From positions 1-18,762 of the forward strand of contig JAGNZX010000004.1 in the NCBI GenBank assembly GCA_017984185.1: 18,762 nt of DNA. The letters are read 5' to 3'. Below the pieces are notes generated by a model. It saw nothing but the letters and a program-made list of their open reading frames with translations. It had not been told where the DNA came from and made no database searches. The stretch comes from Minisyncoccota bacterium (GTDB taxonomy: Bacteria; Patescibacteriota; Minisyncoccia; Phycocordibacterales; UBA9973). This document shows positions 6,842 to 14,577 of this stretch, piece by piece (the first letter of the stretch is position 1; each line of letters begins with the position of its first letter). A program made the position numbers and the translations under genes.

Positions 6842-8110
6842 CTAAAATTTCAAGATTTTAGTAAATTTAGCCTTGTCTTTAAAGGGTCCAATGATAGCTA
6901 AGTTTAATTTTTTATCCACAAAAATCTCTTTGGCCAGCTTTTGAATATCACTAGCACCAACCTTACGAATCTCGGCTATTTTACTATCTAGACTTTTGAC
7001 CTCCCTTTTCAAAACTTCTTGTCCACCAAAGAAATTGGCGATGTCGTCGCTCGACTCGAGAGATAGCTTGGTATTACCAATCAAAAATTCTTTCACTTTC
7101 TCCAATTCTCCTTCACTAATTTTTTCTTCAGTTAGTTTTTTGCATTCGAGGAGCACTGCCTGGATGACTTCGTCGATGCGCTTGTTGTCTACCCCAGCTG
7201 AAATTTGAAACACGCCGTGATCAGTATAAGTATCATTGTAAGCTCGGACATAATAGCCGACGCCCATCTCTTCGCGAAGTTTTTGAAACAACCTCGAGCT
7301 CATTCCTCCGCCGAGCACTCCACCCAAGACAGACAAGACTGCATTGCGCTTGTGGAACAAATCAAAAGAACGCACGCCCAAGACAAAATGAGTCTGATCA
7401 GTCTCTTTAAATTTCACCAAAATTTCTGGTTTGTTTTGTTTTTCGACGACTTTGACCTTGCCAGCTTTTTTAGAATGAGGTAATCCCCCAAAAATCTTTT
7501 TCACTTCTTTCATGACTTCAGCTTCTTTGACTTGCCCCGCGACCACGAGCACTGTCGCCTCGGGCACATAGTGAGCTTTTTTGTATTTTACAAAATCATC
7601 TCGCTTCATGGTCGGAATATTTTCTTTCTCACCGGCTATGTTCCAGCCGGCTGGAGTGTCGCCATAAAGTAACTCCATAAATAAATCTTGAACGTGTCGG
7701 GCTGGAGTATCTTCATACATATTTATCTCTTCGATAATCACTCCTTTTTCTTTTTCAATTTCCGCATCTGGGAAAGTCGAATTTAGATAAATATCGGAGA
7801 CTACATCGAAAATCTTTTGGAAGTGTCGAGCATCAGATTTGGCATAGTATCCTGTATATTCTTGAGCAGTAAAAGCGTTGTATTGGCTACCTAGGGCATC
7901 TAATTCCCTTGAAATATCAATAGCTTTTGGCCTTTTACTGGTTCCTTTGAAACACATGTGCTCCAAGAAATGTGAAATTCCGTTCACTTTTTTTGTCTCA
8001 TATTTTGACCCCGTCCCAACCAAGACCAAGACAGTCACCGTCGGATTGTCTTTCATCGGCACGGTGATTACCCGCAAGCCATTTGGTAAAACTTTTTTTG
8101 AAAATTGCAT
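6842..8110 (-). CDS. M16 family zinc metallopeptidase
   Basis: A pitrilysin/processing-peptidase type protease of 422 residues, the common single-chain bacterial length. The inverted zinc motif HFLEH is at residues 47-51, and the third ligand lies in IIEEINMYED near residues 125-133, about 76 residues on, as expected. The second, inactive half carries GGGMSSRLFQKLREEMG and GYYVRAYND, the substrate-binding Arg/Tyr region. There is no signal peptide, so it is probably cytoplasmic. Bacterial relatives (YmxG/PqqL-like) degrade peptides; the substrate here is unknown. It has its own leaderless-type promoter and 25-40 nt gaps on both sides, so it is likely transcribed alone or reads into the permease unit, since no clear terminator follows. 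Confidence 0.95.
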   Translation of the reverse strand: MQFSKKVLPNGLRVITVPMKDNPTVTVLVLVGTGSKYETKKVNGISHFLEHMCFKGTSKRPKAIDISRELDALGSQYNAFTAQEYTGYYAKSDARHFQKIFDVVSDIYLNSTFPDAEIEKEKGVIIEEINMYEDTPARHVQDLFMELLYGDTPAGWNIAGEKENIPTMKRDDFVKYKKAHYVPEATVLVVAGQVKEAEVMKEVKKIFGGLPHSKKAGKVKVVEKQNKPEILVKFKETDQTHFVLGVRSFDLFHKRNAVLSVLGGVLGGGMSSRLFQKLREEMGVGYYVRAYNDTYTDHGVFQISAGVDNKRIDEVIQAVLLECKKLTEEKISEGELEKVKEFLIGNTKLSLESSDDIANFFGGQEVLKREVKSLDSKIAEIRKVGASDIQKLAKEIFVDKKLNLAIIGPFKDKAKFTKILKF

Positions 8111-8116
8111 TTGGTT

Positions 8117-8125
8117 ATTCTAGCA
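8117..8125 (-). promoter_or_regulatory. Promoter of the M16 peptidase gene
   Basis: TGCTAGAAT on the minus strand is an extended -10 ending 6 nt before the ATG at 8110, so the transcript should be leaderless. No -35 match is seen. The 25-nt gap to the upstream gene contains essentially only this element. Confidence 0.65.
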
Positions 8126-8135
8126 CAAAATTTAT

Positions 8136-8999
8136 CTAATTTTGTATACCGTACATTTTGTAAAAATCTTCTATCGGGCCATGCGTTTTCAACGGAGGTC
8201 TTAAATTAGTCCCACCCTTATCATAACCTTCAAAAACTTTACTAAGATCTACAATTTTTTCTCCTTCAGGTGTATGTTCAACAGGAAGGTCTTTTATTTT
8301 TCTAAGTAATTCTTCAACAAGAGGTTGTCTCAACTTATACTCACTATCAATAAACTGCCCCCAGATAGTCGTTCCCCTCCTCCATTGCATTCTATATAAA
8401 TTTGGCTCCAAATTATTTACATAAGATACTGGAAACAACCTCCGGTAGGCTGGAAGATTGTAAAGCCACGATAACCCGGATATGTTTTTTACCTGAGGAT
8501 ACCTAGTTTTTATATCCAAAAGTAAATCGCGCAGTTCTTTTTTTCTTAATTCAATTTTACTTTTATCCAGTGGTCCAACTTTATTGAACTCATTATTTTG
8601 AAAATGAATTTCAATAGTATCTGAATTATCTTCTTCCAACCAGTGGCTAAAGCAACCAAAACTTCTACTTCCTTCTGGGTGATATTCCGCTGGTTCCATA
8701 TCATTTTTGTCTAAATTTTTTAAATACTCTGAATACGCAAAATCTACAATATTGCCTTCAGTAATTCCATTCTTAAAACTAACAAATTTAAACCCATCAT
8801 AATTTCCAATATTGCGACGCAATATTCCGGTTTTTCCTTCTATAATTTCCAAAAGTGGCTCTCCTGTTTTTTCTTGAATAGCTTTGGCAAAATCAAACTG
8901 TAACTGAAAAAAATCCTTCCCTAAAACAAGTGGTTTTTCTGATTCCCATTTTTTACTAGATGTAACCTCACTGTTATGAAGAGAATCCGGTGTCTTCAT
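8136..8999 (-). CDS. Uncharacterised 287-residue protein
   Basis: I do not recognise this protein. It has no signal peptide or membrane segment and is rich in charged and aromatic residues. Striking segments are a central IEIHFQNNEF, then a block GLSWLYNLPAYRRLFPVSY, then YRMQWRRGTTIWGQFID, all in the middle to second half; the C-terminus carries LRPPLKTHGPIEDFYKMYG. The order 'G-PLD ... SWL ... LFP ... WRRG' faintly recalls the C-terminal domain of some GNAT-like acyltransferases, but I would not annotate it so. The start is preceded by AAGGTG at about 9-nt spacing, a reasonable Shine-Dalgarno sequence. It lies 3 nt after glyQS and is the last gene of that unit, so it is co-expressed with glycyl-tRNA synthetase. 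The reading frame is intact and codon composition is like its neighbours. Confidence 0.8.
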   Translation of the reverse strand: MKTPDSLHNSEVTSSKKWESEKPLVLGKDFFQLQFDFAKAIQEKTGEPLLEIIEGKTGILRRNIGNYDGFKFVSFKNGITEGNIVDFAYSEYLKNLDKNDMEPAEYHPEGSRSFGCFSHWLEEDNSDTIEIHFQNNEFNKVGPLDKSKIELRKKELRDLLLDIKTRYPQVKNISGLSWLYNLPAYRRLFPVSYVNNLEPNLYRMQWRRGTTIWGQFIDSEYKLRQPLVEELLRKIKDLPVEHTPEGEKIVDLSKVFEGYDKGGTNLRPPLKTHGPIEDFYKMYGIQN

Positions 9000-9002
9000 A
9001 TC

Positions 9003-10304
9003 TTAATTCACCTTCTCTTTTATAAACCTCACAAGCTCCGCTACTTTCACTCGTTCTTGAGTTCCAGTATCTCGATCGCGGACGGTCACTGAGTCATCGG
9101 TCAAAGTATCAAAATCTACAACAATACAAAATGGAGTACCGATTTCATCTTGTCGGCGATATCTTTTGCCGATATTTCCATTATCATCCCAAATTACTCG
9201 GCCAAATTCTTCTTTTAGAAGAGCAAAAACTTTTGAATTTGCATACTCGACTAGCTCGGGCTTATTTTTCAAGAGTGGCGACACCGCACAAATCACCGGC
9301 GCGATACTCGGTTTCAATTTTAAATACTCACGGACTTCACCATCTTTGTCTTCTTCGCAATAAGCCGAAAGCAAAAGTGCGAGCATGGCGCGATCGAGTC
9401 CAAATGTTGGCTCGATCACGTGTGGAGTCATTTTTGTTTTTTCTTCTTCATCCACATATTCGAGTTTGTGATTCTTTAAATCAAAATCTGTTCGGTAAGC
9501 CAAGCCAAAAAGTTCTTTCTTGCCGAAAGGATAATCGAACTCAAAATCAACTGTACTCTTTGAATAGTGAGCCAAGTCCCCGGGTGCAACTTCAAGTTCG
9601 TGAACCTTATTCATATCGATGCCCACATTTTCCATCCATTCCAGCATCTCACCCTTCCAATATTCAAAATATTTTTCCCAATCCGCTTCACGTATAAAAT
9701 ATTCGATTTCCATTTGTTCAAATTCACGAACACGAAAGATAAAATCTCTAGGGGTGATCTCGTTACGAAAAGCCTTACCAATCTGAGCCATACCAAAAGG
9801 AAGCTTTGGGTGAAAGGCGTCTACAGTATTTTTAAAATTTACAAACATTCCTTGAGCGGTCTCGGGTCGCAGGTATACAGTCGAAGCAGAGTCTTCCATA
9901 GCACCGATCTTGGTCGCAAACATCATGTTGAATTGTCGCATTTCGCCCAACTTTCCATCACATTCGGGGCATTTTGTAGTGTCTTCTAATTGATCAGCGC
10001 GAAATCTTCGCTTGCATTTTTCACATTCAACAAGCGGATCGGAGAATCCAGCCACGTGGCCAGAAGCTTCCCACACTTTACTATTCATGAGGATGGCTGC
10101 GTCCACGCCATACATATCCCGCCTGCCATCGACAAATTTTCTCCACCAATTTTGTTTAATATTATTTTTTAGCGCTACACCAAAATGACCCCAGTCATAG
10201 GTTCCAGCCAGTCCCCCATAAATCTCTGAACCCTGAAAAATAAAACCGCGCCTTTTGCAAAGTGAGACTATTTTTTCCATTAAATTGTCAGAATTTTCTT
10301 TCAT
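9003..10304 (-). CDS. glyQS: Glycyl-tRNA synthetase, single-chain dimeric type
   Basis: A class II synthetase charging tRNA-Gly, of the homodimeric type found in Gram-positives, Thermus, archaea and eukaryotes rather than the alpha/beta (glyQ, glyS) type. The 433 residues show a start of SLCKRRGFIFQGSEIYGG, a zinc site with C94, C97, C112 and C115, RPETAQGMF at 146-154, motif 2 GKAFRNEITPRDFIF from 176, the glutamate-rich REFEQMEIEYF, motif 3 EPTFGLDRA at about 298-306, and a C-terminal anticodon-binding domain ending in VRFIKEKVN. The family insertions are short, so this is a compact form. It lies 3 nt after the membrane protein gene and 3 nt before the unknown gene, in one unit. Assignment is firm. 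Confidence 0.96.
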   Translation of the reverse strand: MKENSDNLMEKIVSLCKRRGFIFQGSEIYGGLAGTYDWGHFGVALKNNIKQNWWRKFVDGRRDMYGVDAAILMNSKVWEASGHVAGFSDPLVECEKCKRRFRADQLEDTTKCPECDGKLGEMRQFNMMFATKIGAMEDSASTVYLRPETAQGMFVNFKNTVDAFHPKLPFGMAQIGKAFRNEITPRDFIFRVREFEQMEIEYFIREADWEKYFEYWKGEMLEWMENVGIDMNKVHELEVAPGDLAHYSKSTVDFEFDYPFGKKELFGLAYRTDFDLKNHKLEYVDEEEKTKMTPHVIEPTFGLDRAMLALLLSAYCEEDKDGEVREYLKLKPSIAPVICAVSPLLKNKPELVEYANSKVFALLKEEFGRVIWDDNGNIGKRYRRQDEIGTPFCIVVDFDTLTDDSVTVRDRDTGTQERVKVAELVRFIKEKVN

Positions 10305-10307
10305 AAA

Positions 10308-12248
10308 TTATTCTGTGACCATCCCTCCCCAAGATGGAAAAGCGCTGTCGTTTTCCAATCTGGTGCGCAAAGAAGGTTTATTTACCCTCACATCCACATT
10401 AGCAAAATCATCATGCCCAGTCAAAGTCGCATCATTGATAATTACAGGCAAAGATCCGACCTGAGACAGAGAAGGCGTTATGGCAATTTGAAAAGCAACC
10501 TCCCTAGAAGGACTCGTGATACCGAGACCTCGCGGAATATTGCCAATATTCCAAGAAATTTCTTTAGTAGAAGGGTTGTAAACCAAGTCTTCACTGGCAG
10601 GAGAAAGTGAACCAACAAAACGCATCCAAGGCGGTAAGGTAGAGATTACTTTGGCTTTTGAAAGATTATTGGCACTATTTGAAAGTGTCCAGACCATTGT
10701 GTATGTCGTCTCTTGTCCAACTTTTGGTGAAATAGAGCCAGTATTAGTAAACGGTCCTGAATAATAAAGTGCCTTGGTGGCAAGTCCGGCGTTTGAAATG
10801 ATATGAATCACTGCGGATTCAGAATTAGTTAAATCTTTTACATTAAATCCGTCTAAGGCTTGTTTGCCCACAACATCAATATCGATATTTACTGATGGAT
10901 TATTTATGATTTGTCCGGGTGTAGACAATAGCGACAAAGGAGAAAAAGAAAAGGTCACTGAACCCGAATCACCCGGATTGATTTCTTTAAATTTATTATT
11001 ATAAGTTTTATCCCACGTAATTATATTGTTAGTAGAATCATAGAACCCCAGCACACCATTGATTGTTTTTCGATCTACTGCATTCCCAGTGATTCTTGCC
11101 CTAATTACAAAATCATTCACATTTGTATCAAGATTGTTTGTCCAATTTATTTCTCCGCGAATGGTAGTTTTTGAATCAATCGCATATTCTCTTTGAGCAA
11201 CACCATTGATTAAAAGCTTGGTCTGGATAAAAGGTTTTTTGATTGATATCGAATGTGCCAAAGAGTTAAAAATAATATCCATCACTGATTTATCAGACTT
11301 AGATTGAGTGCCACTCCAGACTCGAAATATTTTCTCCTCTCCCTCAAAAACATCAACCATCTGTCCAACCACAGAGATATTGTGGTCGGCTCCGGGAGCA
11401 AGATCGCCCATATCCCAAATATTATTACCGAGAGTGGGGCTCGGGTTGGCAGATTTAAATTGGAAACCAAGCGGATAATCTACCTTTACCAAAACCCCAT
11501 AAAGCGTGTTGGTAGAGTTGAGTGTGGTTTTGATATTTAAAACTACGTCTTGATTTGAACTAACAGAATCTGGTGCATCGATCACAAGATTTACGGGAGT
11601 AGAATTGATTGAAACTTCGTATGTTTTGTCTTTAACGAAAATTGCATTGGACCCCTCCACCCTATATTCAATAGAGATTTTAACTGATACCAGACTACCT
11701 TGCTCACCAAACAAAACCAATTTTACATTTTCATTACGCACTGCTCCAGAAGGAATCGTGCCCAAAGATTTACGAATTCTTTGCATTTGGGTCGATGTAT
11801 CTGTGGTAATCAAAGTAGAGCTTTTAGGGTATTCGACAATCAAATCAACTAAATCAATTGCGGAACTGTTTTTATTTGTAATGCCGATAACTAGTGGCAA
11901 TTCTTCCCCGCCAGCCACAAAAGAATTTCCCAATACTGATATTTCAATATTGTCCTTCGAAACTGTATTGCCCCCAGCAAAAAAAACATACGAGGCATAA
12001 GCTATTGTTATAAAAAACACAATTATTGCAAATATGAAAAAATTCTTTGCGAAATGCGATTGTGAAAATTGCTGTTCGTTGGAACGAATCTGTTCTTTGA
12101 TTGTAGTTTGCCAAGAATCTGGAATTTCCGTTTGATTTAAATGGGAAAAAGAATCCTTGTGTTCAATTTTCATTTGAAAATTTTTACTAAAAAGTTTACT
12201 TTTTAACTCCTCCAGCCTATTTAATTTATCACTATCATCTTGTGACAT
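10308..12248 (-). CDS. Membrane-anchored protein with DUF11-like extracellular domains
   Basis: A 646-residue protein with a charged, probably cytoplasmic N-terminus of about 68 residues, one strong hydrophobic segment at about 69-91 (FFIFAIIVFFITIAYASYVF), and a long, beta-rich, Thr/Ser/Asn-rich remainder expected outside the cell. The remainder shows repeated DUF11/CARDB-like patterns: LPLVIGITNKNSSAIDL near 110-130, NPGDSGSVTFSFSPL, and a last module with TYTMVWTLSNSANN followed by STLPPWMRFVG and ISWNIGNIP. No sortase motif or second anchor is seen. A role in cell-surface structure or attachment is possible but unproven. It heads the unit with glyQS, which starts 3 nt after its stop, and has the best promoter in the window. 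Confidence 0.85.
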   Translation of the reverse strand: MSQDDSDKLNRLEELKSKLFSKNFQMKIEHKDSFSHLNQTEIPDSWQTTIKEQIRSNEQQFSQSHFAKNFFIFAIIVFFITIAYASYVFFAGGNTVSKDNIEISVLGNSFVAGGEELPLVIGITNKNSSAIDLVDLIVEYPKSSTLITTDTSTQMQRIRKSLGTIPSGAVRNENVKLVLFGEQGSLVSVKISIEYRVEGSNAIFVKDKTYEVSINSTPVNLVIDAPDSVSSNQDVVLNIKTTLNSTNTLYGVLVKVDYPLGFQFKSANPSPTLGNNIWDMGDLAPGADHNISVVGQMVDVFEGEEKIFRVWSGTQSKSDKSVMDIIFNSLAHSISIKKPFIQTKLLINGVAQREYAIDSKTTIRGEINWTNNLDTNVNDFVIRARITGNAVDRKTINGVLGFYDSTNNIITWDKTYNNKFKEINPGDSGSVTFSFSPLSLLSTPGQIINNPSVNIDIDVVGKQALDGFNVKDLTNSESAVIHIISNAGLATKALYYSGPFTNTGSISPKVGQETTYTMVWTLSNSANNLSKAKVISTLPPWMRFVGSLSPASEDLVYNPSTKEISWNIGNIPRGLGITSPSREVAFQIAITPSLSQVGSLPVIINDATLTGHDDFANVDVRVNKPSLRTRLENDSAFPSWGGMVTE

Positions 12249-12254
12249 ATATTG

Positions 12255-12263
12255 ATTATATCA
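12255..12263 (-). promoter_or_regulatory. Promoter of the DUF11-like protein-glyQS unit
   Basis: TGATATAAT on the minus strand is a perfect consensus -10 with TG extension. It ends 6 nt before the ATG at 12248, predicting a leaderless mRNA. The -35 region has no good match. It is the clearest of the six sites of this type. Confidence 0.75.
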
Positions 12264-12274
12264 CAAACTTACAC

Positions 12275-12856
12275 CTACAAATGTGTTTCTTTTAGGGTTT
12301 TGTTAATCAGACTGAGCACTCTTGATCTATGTTCACTGCTTTGGAGGACTAAATCCGTTTCAAACGGAGATTTAATTAGATTTTCAAGCGAATCCCCTTC
12401 ACCGATATAACCCAGATTGTTTAAAATCCGCAAAACTATTATAACTTCTAGGTTTTGCAATTCTTGTTTTTTTTCCAATTTTTCTAAAATTAAAAGACCG
12501 TTTAACACGTCAGCAAACAAAGCTTCGTTTGGCTCGACGCCAGCGAGCAAACGCTTGAGCAAGCGAGCAATATTGGCAAAGATTTTAAAATTTTCTGGTT
12601 GTTTTATTATATTTTCAAGTAAATTTGTCTTGGTAGCACTAGTCACCCGCCAAAAATCCTTGCCTTGTATCAGGTCGACTTTGATATAAGAAAAGTCTTG
12701 TAAAATAAAACGTAATTTCGAAGACATTTTGCGGACCCCCTGCGCCGAAGCATAGACCATACCCAATTCTTTGGTAAAAATAGAATAATATCGGCCCGCT
12801 TCGCCATAATTTTTACTTCCCAATATTATTCCTTCGGTATGATAAATGTGATGCAT
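12275..12856 (-). CDS. recO: DNA repair protein RecO
   Basis: RecO anneals SSB-coated DNA and, with RecR, loads RecA onto it. The 193-residue protein is shorter than E. coli RecO (242). It has the N-terminal OB domain to about residue 80, with the hallmark TEGIILGSKNYGEAGRYYSI and the following FTKELGMVYASAQGVRK, and a helical C-terminal domain (RLLKRLLAGVEPNEALF, VIIVLRILNNLGYIG). No four-cysteine zinc motif, present in some RecO proteins, is visible. It is the last gene of the MBL-PNPOx-recO unit, 1 nt after its predecessor. With recA and ssb nearby, the RecOR-type loading route seems present, though recR is not in the window. Confidence 0.93.
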   Translation of the reverse strand: MHHIYHTEGIILGSKNYGEAGRYYSIFTKELGMVYASAQGVRKMSSKLRFILQDFSYIKVDLIQGKDFWRVTSATKTNLLENIIKQPENFKIFANIARLLKRLLAGVEPNEALFADVLNGLLILEKLEKKQELQNLEVIIVLRILNNLGYIGEGDSLENLIKSPFETDLVLQSSEHRSRVLSLINKTLKETHL

Positions 12857-12857
12857 T

Positions 12858-13295
12858 TTATTTATCTTCCGAAGAAATTATCTTTTTACCACCCGGAGCT
12901 TGCCAGTCTGTATAACGCCACCAAGTTGGAGTCATTGAGAAAAATACAAATTTTGGATCATTCGATGTCTCTTTTTTCTTGGGAAATTTTTTAAAATAAA
13001 TTTTATTATAAAGCAGTCTCTCGTCATCAGTCGAAATCAGTTGCACTTCCCCATCTACCTGGAGCGTCCGTCTGTCATCTTCATTAAAGCCAATCACCAG
13101 AGTAGCTCGAGATTTTTCTCTACCGAACAAAGCTTCACATTTTCTATAAGGACGATGAGTTTCAAAAAAGAAAGTCGGTGGAAATTCACCAAAAGCCACG
13201 TGCACCGTCGCCCCGTGCGGTGAACCATCGAGCATCTCGACGGCAAGCACCGACAAGGACTGACTATGTATAAAATCTATTACTTCCTGTGGCAT
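12858..13295 (-). CDS. Pyridoxamine 5'-phosphate oxidase-like FMN-binding split-barrel protein
   Basis: A 145-residue protein of the flavin-binding split-barrel superfamily. It begins with a helix IDFIHSQSLSVLAVEM, then strands PHGATVHVAFGEFPPTFFFET, then HRPYRKCEALFGREKSRATLVIGFNEDDRRTLQVDGEV, the pattern of general-stress and PNPOx-like proteins that bind FMN or F420. It is shorter than true PdxH and lacks the C-terminal PLP-binding region of that enzyme, so vitamin B6 synthesis should not be assumed; reduction of an unknown small molecule is more likely. Encoded 1 nt after the MBL hydrolase and 1 nt before recO. Confidence 0.8.
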   Translation of the reverse strand: MPQEVIDFIHSQSLSVLAVEMLDGSPHGATVHVAFGEFPPTFFFETHRPYRKCEALFGREKSRATLVIGFNEDDRRTLQVDGEVQLISTDDERLLYNKIYFKKFPKKKETSNDPKFVFFSMTPTWWRYTDWQAPGGKKIISSEDK

Positions 13296-13296
13296 A

Positions 13297-13932
13297 TTAT
13301 AATTCTTCTTCTTTATCTAATTCCATTTTTTTAAATTCTATACCAGATTCTTTTAAAACACTTTCTGGAACTCGCCAAATAAATCCAGCCCAATCCTGAA
13401 TGTGGGCATCGTGGACAGGGAGAACAATTCTCGGTTTGAGTTTTTGAGCATAATTTATAGCATCTTTAACTCTCATCCATGGGCCTGTGACTGGCAAAGC
13501 AATTATATCAACAGGTCCTGTTGGGTATTCAAAAGCATCACCCGGCAAACATAGCCCGTCAATCATATACCCAGTATTTTGAACTCGCCCGTATGTTTCA
13601 TAAATTTCAGCGTGAACATTTCCGAATCCAGTAATTTTTATACCGTGAAAATCCAAAGATTGCCCGTCTTCAATTTTAGTAAAATTAATCCCAGCTTCAC
13701 TGAGAAGTTTACCGACTGCGGAATTTGTAATGATTGTGACACCTGGATTATTCTTCAAAACTTCTTGCAATGTCTCTAAGTGATAATGGTCTTGATGCTC
13801 GTGAGTAAAAATTATTAAATCTATATTTTTTTCTTGCTTTTGAGAAGTAGAAAAAGAGCCAGGATCGGTCATAACTCTTTTACCATTTATTTCCAACACC
13901 AAACAACAATGCCCAAGTTTTTTTATCTTCAT
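13297..13932 (-). CDS. Metallo-beta-lactamase fold metal-dependent hydrolase (UlaG/YcfK-like group)
   Basis: A 211-residue cytoplasmic hydrolase. Metal ligands typical of the fold are visible: HEHQDH at residues 44-49, H107 in GNVHAEIY, D132 in CLPGDAFE, and H174 in LPVHDAH. The GHCCLVLEINGKRVMTDPG start is typical of the broad 'Zn-dependent hydrolase of the beta-lactamase fold' group (PF13483 type). The substrate cannot be told from sequence; family members act on phosphate esters, lactones or nucleic acids. It heads the unit with the PNPOx-like gene and recO, following a 20-nt gap that contains an extended -10, while the upstream HAD gene ends inside that promoter region. Confidence 0.85.
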   Translation of the reverse strand: MKIKKLGHCCLVLEINGKRVMTDPGSFSTSQKQEKNIDLIIFTHEHQDHYHLETLQEVLKNNPGVTIITNSAVGKLLSEAGINFTKIEDGQSLDFHGIKITGFGNVHAEIYETYGRVQNTGYMIDGLCLPGDAFEYPTGPVDIIALPVTGPWMRVKDAINYAQKLKPRIVLPVHDAHIQDWAGFIWRVPESVLKESGIEFKKMELDKEEEL

Positions 13933-13938
13933 CCCCTT

Positions 13939-13947
13939 ATTTTACCA
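13939..13947 (-). promoter_or_regulatory. Promoter of the MBL hydrolase-PNPOx-recO unit
   Basis: TGGTAAAAT on the minus strand is an extended -10 ending 6 nt before the ATG at 13932. The six intervening nucleotides read AAGGGG; as they abut the ATG they are too close to act as a Shine-Dalgarno sequence. No -35 match. Confidence 0.6.
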
Positions 13948-13952
13948 CACCC

Positions 13953-14573
13953 TTAATTCCCCAACATCTCCTTGATTGTATTTAACAAAAGGTCAGGTGT
14001 TTCAAGTATTCTTATAGGATTACCCTTTTCCAAGGTTTCTCTTTCATGCAGACCCCAAAGCACACCAATGGCTGACACACCGCACTCGCTAGCTTCCCGG
14101 ATATCCCCCAAAGTATCCGTGACGAACACTGCCTCTTCCGGATTAACTTTATATTTCTCAAGCAACATCTTTATTTTTACCACCTTACTATTGTGAACCA
14201 CCAGACCAAAAACATCAGAAAAACATTCTGCTGTGTTTTCTTTCTTTAAAAATCTTTTTATAGAATCATCGTGAGATGATGAAATAATCGCTAAAATATA
14301 ATGTTTAGATAGCTCTATTACTGTGTTTCGTAATACTTGAGACATCTCGTTGTTGTCCATATGTTTATCATAATGAACAAAGAAATCTTCGGGAATTATG
14401 TGGTGTCCCGCTTTTGCCGCTTTCCCCATTCCATCCAGAAAGTTTCCATTAGAAAAATCCCGGAACTTTTGCCAAGTCAGACTAGGGTTCTTCTCCTGAT
14501 GTATTTCAAACGAGCGTTCGATAGTATTTGCCAAAACTCCGTCAAAATCAAAGATTACTAATTTTTTCTGCAT
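13953..14573 (-). CDS. HAD superfamily phosphatase (phosphoglycolate phosphatase-like)
   Basis: A 206-residue haloacid-dehalogenase hydrolase. Motif I is IFDFDGVLA with nucleophile D9 and acid/base D11; motif II is the serine run at 98-100 (IISSS); motif III lysine is K130 or K133; motif IV is VTDTLGDIREA with D153 and D157. Residues 12-85 form a small helical cap, so this is a subfamily I enzyme like phosphoglycolate or beta-phosphoglucomutase-type phosphatases. The substrate is unknown. It begins 4 nt after the ileS stop and is evidently co-transcribed with it, which is interesting because ileS itself carries two more phosphohydrolase domains. Confidence 0.9.
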   Translation of the reverse strand: MQKKLVIFDFDGVLANTIERSFEIHQEKNPSLTWQKFRDFSNGNFLDGMGKAAKAGHHIIPEDFFVHYDKHMDNNEMSQVLRNTVIELSKHYILAIISSSHDDSIKRFLKKENTAECFSDVFGLVVHNSKVVKIKMLLEKYKVNPEEAVFVTDTLGDIREASECGVSAIGVLWGLHERETLEKGNPIRILETPDLLLNTIKEMLGN

Positions 14574-14577
14574 GAAA

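Noticed and set aside
9131..9697. Long plus-strand open frames antisense to glyQS, and similar ones opposite ileS, recO and the DUF11-like gene
   Set aside because: They lie entirely opposite well-supported genes, have no family features or promoter, and look like codon-bias shadows.
12541..12570. Short repeated GAGCAA/GCGAGCAA runs in recO
   Set aside because: They are within coding sequence, encode ordinary Leu/Ala-rich helix and are too short and irregular to be a repeat array.
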